A model generated the notes under the pieces. It did no database searches, was not told the DNA's origin, and was given only the letters and a program-made list of their open reading frames with translations. The translations under genes were made by a program, and so were the position numbers. Shown here in pieces: positions 1 through 3,151 of a stretch of 7,667 nt of DNA. The DNA lies in contig DRQB01000044.1 in assembly GCA_011330645.1 (NCBI GenBank), forward strand, positions 1 through 7,667. Reading direction: 5' to 3'. The DNA comes from Campylobacterota bacterium (lineage in GTDB: Bacteria; Campylobacterota; Campylobacteria; Campylobacterales; Sulfurovaceae). Each line of letters begins with the position of its first letter. Position 1 is the first letter of the stretch.

Positions 1-559
1 AGTCACAAAGTGCATTGATGTAGGCTTTGGCTTCTCGAATCGTGGCTGTGAGATTATACTCTGCACGCGTATCTTCATCTAGCCAATCCATGTTATCAAA
101 CTCTATCCAGTCTGCGCCCCATAACGCTATTTTGTCTATACGTTTTTTCATAAGAGGCAATATGCCCGTTGTTGTTTCAGAGACAAAAAACTCATCTGGC
201 CAATCTGGCCATGCAGTAGGTGTCAAATATGGTTCTAATGTGGCAAAGTCATCTCTATAGTTTTCACCTGTTCCTGCGGAGATATAGCCACTAACCTGAT
301 TACCTTTGGCTTTAACCTGTGAAACATAAGGACCAATATCATCTTCTAAAGCATCCAAGAGCACATACGCTTCCCTTGCCTGTGCCAAAATTTCATCGAT
401 ATGGTCTGCAGCATAATTTTCCTGATAGGCTTGATTATAGACAGGTATGGGATTATGTGTACTTGAAGATACACTATTGTTTGTTTCATTCTGTCCCGAA
501 CTCCCACAACCAACTATAAAAAATATACTTGCAATATACATACTTATTTTTTTTAACAT
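1..559 (-). CDS. GH114-like glycoside hydrolase lipoprotein, N-terminal part (runs off left edge)
   Basis: An open frame on the minus strand starts at ATG 559-557 and stays open for 186 codons to the window edge, so the C-terminus is missing. An AAGGA ribosome site lies about 8 bases upstream of the ATG. Residues 1-18 form a lipoprotein signal: Lys-Lys, a hydrophobic stretch, then the lipobox I-V-G-C with Cys18 as the lipidated residue. A Ser/Asn-rich linker follows. From about residue 63 the protein reads like the start of the GH114 TIM barrel (endo-alpha-1,4-polygalactosaminidase family): AYVLLDALEDDIG (64-76), YISAGTGE (91-98), a Trp/Pro-rich stretch (TAWPDWPDEFFV, 115-126) and WIEFDNMDW (151-159), whose acidic residues are candidates for the active site. 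Known GH114 enzymes cut galactosamine-containing polysaccharide. The likely place of action is the outer membrane or periplasm. Family assignment is from remembered motifs only; a related TIM-barrel fold without this activity is the alternative. Confidence 0.75.
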   Translation of the reverse strand, partial: MLKKISMYIASIFFIVGCGSSGQNETNNSVSSSTHNPIPVYNQAYQENYAADHIDEILAQAREAYVLLDALEDDIGPYVSQVKAKGNQVSGYISAGTGENYRDDFATLEPYLTPTAWPDWPDEFFVSETTTGILPLMKKRIDKIALWGADWIEFDNMDWLDEDTRAEYNLTATIREAKAYINALCD

Positions 560-583
560 TTTATATCCTTAAAATAGAATATT

Positions 584-612
584 TTTACATTCACACTTCA
601 TTATACTATAAT
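584..612 (+). promoter_or_regulatory. Putative sigma70 promoter for the alpha/beta hydrolase
   Basis: TTTACA at 584-589 and TATAAT at 607-612 are separated by 17 bases, close to the sigma70 consensus. The predicted start near 619 would leave a leader of only about 10 bases, with the ribosome site right at the 5' end. TATACT at 602-607 is a possible alternative -10 that gives a slightly longer leader. Confidence 0.45.
600..605 (-). promoter_or_regulatory. Putative -10 box for the GH114-like lipoprotein
   Basis: Read on the minus strand, positions 605-600 are TATAAT, giving a start near 593 and a leader of about 33 bases. No good -35 is visible about 17 bases further upstream. The box faces away from the plus-strand TATAAT at 607-612 with one base between them. 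Confidence 0.35.
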
Positions 613-629
613 AGTAAAAAGGAGTATAA

Positions 630-1493
630 ATGCATAATAAACTACAGCTTATATTTATACGCATCTACTTTGTGATAGTAAGCCGTTTATTTCCCTCTTT
701 GGCAGTCGTCTCTGCGCATAGGTTTTTTCACTATCCTATCAAAAACAAAAAAACCAATCCTAATGAAAAAGCACTACCAGAAGCCAAAAAATTCAATATA
801 AAACTCTATAATGATGTCATACTTCAAGGGTATAGATGGGGAAATGAAAACCATCCTATAGTTTTTTTAGTACATGGTTGGTCTAGTACATCAAAAAGTA
901 TGAGCCATTTTACTGATATTCTCCTCAAACACAACTACCAAGTAATCTCCTATGATGCCATTCGTCATGGTGAAAGTAGTGGAAAACTGTCAGACTTAGC
1001 AAGTTGGGCGGACAGTGTACATGCAATATTGGACTATGCAGGTGAAGTAGAATGTATTATCGCACACTCCTTTGGCTGTGCAGCTGTGACTGTGGCTTCA
1101 AAGTTAGGACTACATACTAAAAAACTTATATTTATTGCACCTATCCATAATGTTGATACAATTCTAAAACGTTTTGGAGAACAATTGTATATTCCCACAT
1201 ACATCTTAGAAAGAATGAAACAGTATACCTGGGAATATAATCAACAAAGATTTGAAACATATGGTAAAGACCTGGAAGATATCTTTCATTCCAAGTTTCA
1301 TGTACCCACACTCATTTTTCATGATTTAGAAGATAAAGAAGTACCCATAGAAAATTCTAAAATGTTATGTCAAAAATGGCCTTGGGTAATCCTAAAAAAA
1401 ACACAAGGTTTAGGACATAGAAGAATTCTATATGATGAGACTGTCGTCAACGAATCACATGCGTTTATTCGTGATACCCTTAAGTTAGATTAG
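630..1493 (+). CDS. Membrane-anchored alpha/beta hydrolase
   Basis: 287-residue serine hydrolase of the alpha/beta fold, probably an esterase or lysophospholipase-type enzyme; the substrate is unknown. Residues 5-28 are strongly hydrophobic with flanking basic residues and no lipobox, suggesting an N-terminal signal anchor. The oxyanion region is V-H-G-W-S-S (81-86) and a strand ending Y-D-A-I-R-H-G-E-S sits at 108-116. The nucleophile elbow is A-H-S-F-G with Ser147; the first position is Ala instead of the usual Gly, which is tolerated in the family. The acid is probably Asp235 in DLEDKEVP, and His263 in GLGHRR completes the triad. An AAAGGAG ribosome site (618-624) precedes the ATG by five bases and fixes the start. 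The gene is divergent from the GH114-like gene. Its stop lies only two bases from the first base of the next riboswitch, so the lipoprotein downstream probably has its own transcript. Confidence 0.85.
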   Translation: MHNKLQLIFIRIYFVIVSRLFPSLAVVSAHRFFHYPIKNKKTNPNEKALPEAKKFNIKLYNDVILQGYRWGNENHPIVFLVHGWSSTSKSMSHFTDILLKHNYQVISYDAIRHGESSGKLSDLASWADSVHAILDYAGEVECIIAHSFGCAAVTVASKLGLHTKKLIFIAPIHNVDTILKRFGEQLYIPTYILERMKQYTWEYNQQRFETYGKDLEDIFHSKFHVPTLIFHDLEDKEVPIENSKMLCQKWPWVILKKTQGLGHRRILYDETVVNESHAFIRDTLKLD

Positions 1494-1494
1494 G

Positions 1495-1500
1495 CATAAT
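1495..1500 (+). promoter_or_regulatory. Possible -10 box before the first riboswitch
   Basis: CATAAT lies exactly eight bases before the GCTAAAC aptamer core. The same CATAAT-8-GCTAAAC arrangement occurs at 2985. The shared spacing suggests either a -10 box that starts the RNA just before the aptamer or part of an outer stem. No convincing -35 is visible. The box overlaps the end of the hydrolase gene. Confidence 0.35.
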
Positions 1501-1574
1501 TTCCTATGGCTAAACTATTTGCGAAGATAGGACAGAAAGCTACGGGACTCTGACTCAGAGTTAGCCGAGTTATG
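1495..1574 (+). ncRNA. GEMM-I (cyclic-di-GMP-I type) riboswitch, copy 1, upstream of the lipoprotein
   Basis: The core runs GCTAAAC, stem, GGACAGAAAGC, TACGGG, stem, TAGCCGAGTT, matching the GEMM-I layout (AAAC, GNRA-capped stem, AAAGC, CGGG, AGCC-GGGTT). The first stem is 1515-1520 with 1525-1530 around a GCGA (GNRA) tetraloop. The second is GCTA 1539-1542 with TAGC 1562-1565, with CGGG unpaired on the 5' side, continuing as ACTCTG 1547-1552 with CAGAGT 1556-1561. An outer pairing of CATAATTT (1495-1502) with GAGTTATG (1567-1574) is possible. The G just before CTAAAC (1509) is the position that favours c-di-GMP over cGAMP by my alignment to the Vibrio Vc2 RNA. The aptamer ends 16 bases before the ribosome site of the lipoprotein, so control of translation is plausible. 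Class is confident; ligand and on/off sense are inferred. Confidence 0.85.
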
Positions 1575-1590
1575 TATATTTGTATGATAA

Positions 1591-1597
1591 AAGGAAA
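1591..1597 (+). promoter_or_regulatory. Ribosome binding site that sets the lipoprotein start
   Basis: AAGGAAA ends three bases before ATG 1601. It favours this ATG over the in-frame TTG at 1580. AGGAAA (1592-1597) is perfectly complementary to TTTCCT at 1500-1505, on the 5' edge of the riboswitch. Confidence 0.7.
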
Positions 1598-1600
1598 ACA

Positions 1601-2167
1601 ATGCAAAAAATCATGATGAGCCTTGCACTTTCTAGCCTCTTACTTGTAAGTGGCTGCAGTGATAAGAAAAAAGAATCAAAACCAATTGCAAAACAGGAAA
1701 CACAAAATCAAAAGATTTCTGAAAAAGAGTTGAATACTATTGAAGACACAAATAAACAAGAAGCAGTCCAACCCTTTAAACCCAGTATCGAAACGAACAT
1801 TATACAAGAAGAAGTCATCACCGAGAGCTTAGATGACCTTGAGACAGATGCATTTAAGACGATTCAACCACAGATTACAGAAGAGATGCAAAAAATCCCT
1901 AATTGTTTAGAAAAAGCAGAAACGAAAGAAGAAGCATTTGCTTGTAGTAAACAGCTAAGAGCACTCAATAAAGAACTGGCTGTGGCTATGGGTGATTTTA
2001 GAGATGATGGGCCAGAAGGTTATGATGATGATTTTGTTTGGGATGAAGAAACAAAAGTCAATATGATTAAAGAAATTGAAGCAAGTATCGTAGGAATGCA
2101 ATCTATGCAAACCTGTATTGAAGTCTCTAAAACACCCAAAGAACTTGAACAGTGTTTAGAACATTAG
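1601..2167 (+). CDS. Small riboswitch-controlled lipoprotein with two Cx12C motifs
   Basis: 188-residue lipoprotein with no family I recognise. The signal peptide has Lys3, a hydrophobic core and the lipobox V-S-G-C with Cys19, followed by a charged Ser-Asp-Lys-Lys-Lys run. A low-complexity Gln/Glu/Lys linker covers roughly residues 20-85. The C-terminal part is predicted helical and carries four cysteines in two Cx12C pairs: one starting P-N-C-L-E-K-A-E and ending F-A-C, the other starting Q-T-C-I-E-V-S-K and ending E-Q-C near the C-terminus. Both have the pattern C, acidic/basic helix, T-K/P-K-E-E/E-L, C, suggesting a repeated helical hairpin clamped by disulfides. Between them is a very acidic Asp/Gly/Glu stretch that could bind cations. 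The ATG at 1601 is chosen because of the ribosome site and because it places the Lys-rich n-region correctly. The GEMM-I riboswitch directly upstream suggests c-di-GMP control. Likely in the periplasm or outer membrane. Confidence 0.85.
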   Translation: MQKIMMSLALSSLLLVSGCSDKKKESKPIAKQETQNQKISEKELNTIEDTNKQEAVQPFKPSIETNIIQEEVITESLDDLETDAFKTIQPQITEEMQKIPNCLEKAETKEEAFACSKQLRALNKELAVAMGDFRDDGPEGYDDDFVWDEETKVNMIKEIEASIVGMQSMQTCIEVSKTPKELEQCLEH

Positions 2168-2169
2168 TA

Positions 2170-2856
2170 TCACTTTTTCAAAGAAATACTTAAAGACTTT
2201 TGAGCCAAAAGAGTGAGAAGTATCCAAATAAGATAAATCACTCCAAACATCTCCAAACTCTCCTCTATTGTATAAAGTGTACAATAGAGCACTGTGTCTG
2301 TACCATTCAGACTAGCTTCATTTGCACCTAAGAGTTCAAACCCTATGGCTCCACTTAAAAAGATAAAAGCTGCCAAGATAAAAGAACGAAATATTTTTTT
2401 CTCCATACGTAAAAAAAACCGTAAATACAAAAAACCTAAAATCACTAATAATAAACCATAAGAAAGTACCCATGGATAATGTAAATAGCCACTTGCATCT
2501 ACAAATTTCTCCGTATAATCTCCTAATGTTTCATGTATTTTTGCACTTTCATCAAAACCTAAAAAGACAAAAACAAAACTTAAGCCAAGCCAATACTTAT
2601 ATTGCTCTTTTGTTTTTTCCTTTGCAACTTTAGCAAGTAAATAAAAAAGAAAACCAGCTATCAATAATAAGGCAGAAGAGAAAAGTGTTGGTAGGTTTGC
2701 TTCTTGATCTAAGTCTATCATTTGTACAAAATCAAACTGATCTGGGTTGTCTATAGAAAAATAGATAAATAACATAATAATATTAGCAAGGATAAGTAAC
2801 ATAGCCATTATAGATAGAAATTTGATAATTCCTGAACTATGAAATGTGATTTTCAT
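2170..2856 (-). CDS. Six-helix integral membrane protein of unknown function
   Basis: 228-residue hydrophobic protein with membrane segments at about 10-35, 56-76, 87-101, 127-148, 157-177 and 200-217. Polar, conserved-looking motifs border the helices: F-D-E-S-A-K-I-H-E (101-109) after segment 3, Glu174 inside segment 5 (GFELLGA), and E-E-S-L-E-M-F-G (198-205) leading into segment 6. I recall uncharacterised bacterial membrane proteins with this DExxxxHE plus EExxEMxG signature, but no function. The clustered Asp/Glu/His residues could bind a metal within the membrane; this is a guess. An AAAAGG ribosome site lies about 7 bases before the ATG. The gene is convergent with the lipoprotein, and only two bases separate the two stop codons, leaving no room for a terminator between them. 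The start side faces the leader of the adhesin gene. Confidence 0.8.
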   Translation of the reverse strand: MKITFHSSGIIKFLSIMAMLLILANIIMLFIYFSIDNPDQFDFVQMIDLDQEANLPTLFSSALLLIAGFLFYLLAKVAKEKTKEQYKYWLGLSFVFVFLGFDESAKIHETLGDYTEKFVDASGYLHYPWVLSYGLLLVILGFLYLRFFLRMEKKIFRSFILAAFIFLSGAIGFELLGANEASLNGTDTVLYCTLYTIEESLEMFGVIYLIWILLTLLAQKSLSISLKK

Positions 2857-2984
2857 AAAGTACCTTTTAATTTTTAGATATATAGTTTCAAATCATACAT
2901 CAATTTATATAAATATGTGACGTAGCATAACTTAGGCTTAACACTTAGGTAATTATTTTAAGGTACGTTACAAAAATTTTGTGT

Positions 2985-2990
2985 CATAAT
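2985..2990 (+). promoter_or_regulatory. Possible -10 box before the second riboswitch
   Basis: CATAAT is eight bases ahead of GCTAAAC, the same spacing as in the first copy, which supports a shared role. No clear -35 is seen. The RNA would begin near 2997, directly at the aptamer. Confidence 0.35.
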
Positions 2991-3064
2991 AACTCATAGC
3001 TAAACTATTCGTGAGGATAGGGCAGAAAGCTACGGGTCTTCCACAAGAAGATAGCCGGGTTGCA
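2985..3064 (+). ncRNA. GEMM-I (cyclic-di-GMP-I type) riboswitch, copy 2, upstream of the surface protein
   Basis: Same class as the copy at 1495-1574. The core reads GCTAAAC, stem, GGGCAGAAAGC, TACGGG, stem, TAGCCGGGTTGC. The first stem is CTATTC 3005-3010 with GGATAG 3015-3020 around a GTGA (GNRA) tetraloop. The second is GCTA 3029-3032 with TAGC 3052-3055, continuing as TCTTC 3037-3041 with GAAGA 3047-3051. Compared with copy 1, the closing pair of the first stem changes from T-A to C-G, and the distal stem is made of different bases yet still pairs. This is compensatory change expected of a real RNA structure. G2999 is at the position that favours c-di-GMP, and C3063 is at the position I align with Vc2 C92, which pairs with the ligand. 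GEMM-I RNAs often precede adhesin, pilus and matrix genes, as here. An 88-base leader containing a hairpin separates it from the start codon. Confidence 0.88.
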
Positions 3065-3076
3065 TAAGAAGCAATT

Positions 3077-3118
3077 GACGGTTATCAATCAATCATACAT
3101 TATTCATTGTCAACCGTC
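3077..3118 (+). promoter_or_regulatory. Leader hairpin, candidate expression platform of the second riboswitch
   Basis: GACGGTT (3077-3083) pairs perfectly with AACCGTC (3112-3118). After a small internal loop, CAAT (3086-3089) pairs with ATTG (3106-3109). The hairpin lies between the aptamer and the ribosome site. No U tract follows, so it is not a typical intrinsic terminator. A role in folding, stability or translation control is inferred from position. Confidence 0.6.
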
Positions 3119-3140
3119 TCAAACTTACACTTATGTATAA

Positions 3141-3146
3141 AAGGGG
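3141..3146 (+). promoter_or_regulatory. Ribosome binding site that sets the surface protein start
   Basis: AAGGGG five bases before ATG 3152. It selects this ATG over the in-frame TTG at 3107, which lies inside the leader hairpin and would put 15 odd residues before the signal peptide. Confidence 0.75.
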
Positions 3147-3151
3147 ACAAG

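Noticed and set aside
27..519. Two short plus-strand frames at the left end
   Set aside because: They are antisense to the GH114-like lipoprotein, whose continuous 186-codon frame, lipobox and ribosome site are far more convincing.
1580..1600. TTG start adding seven residues to the lipoprotein
   Set aside because: ATG 1601 has a ribosome site and gives a standard lipoprotein signal; the TTG extension covers the ribosome site itself.
3107..3151. TTG start adding 15 residues to the surface protein
   Set aside because: It lies inside the leader hairpin, has no ribosome site and displaces the signal peptide; ATG 3152 follows AAGGGG.
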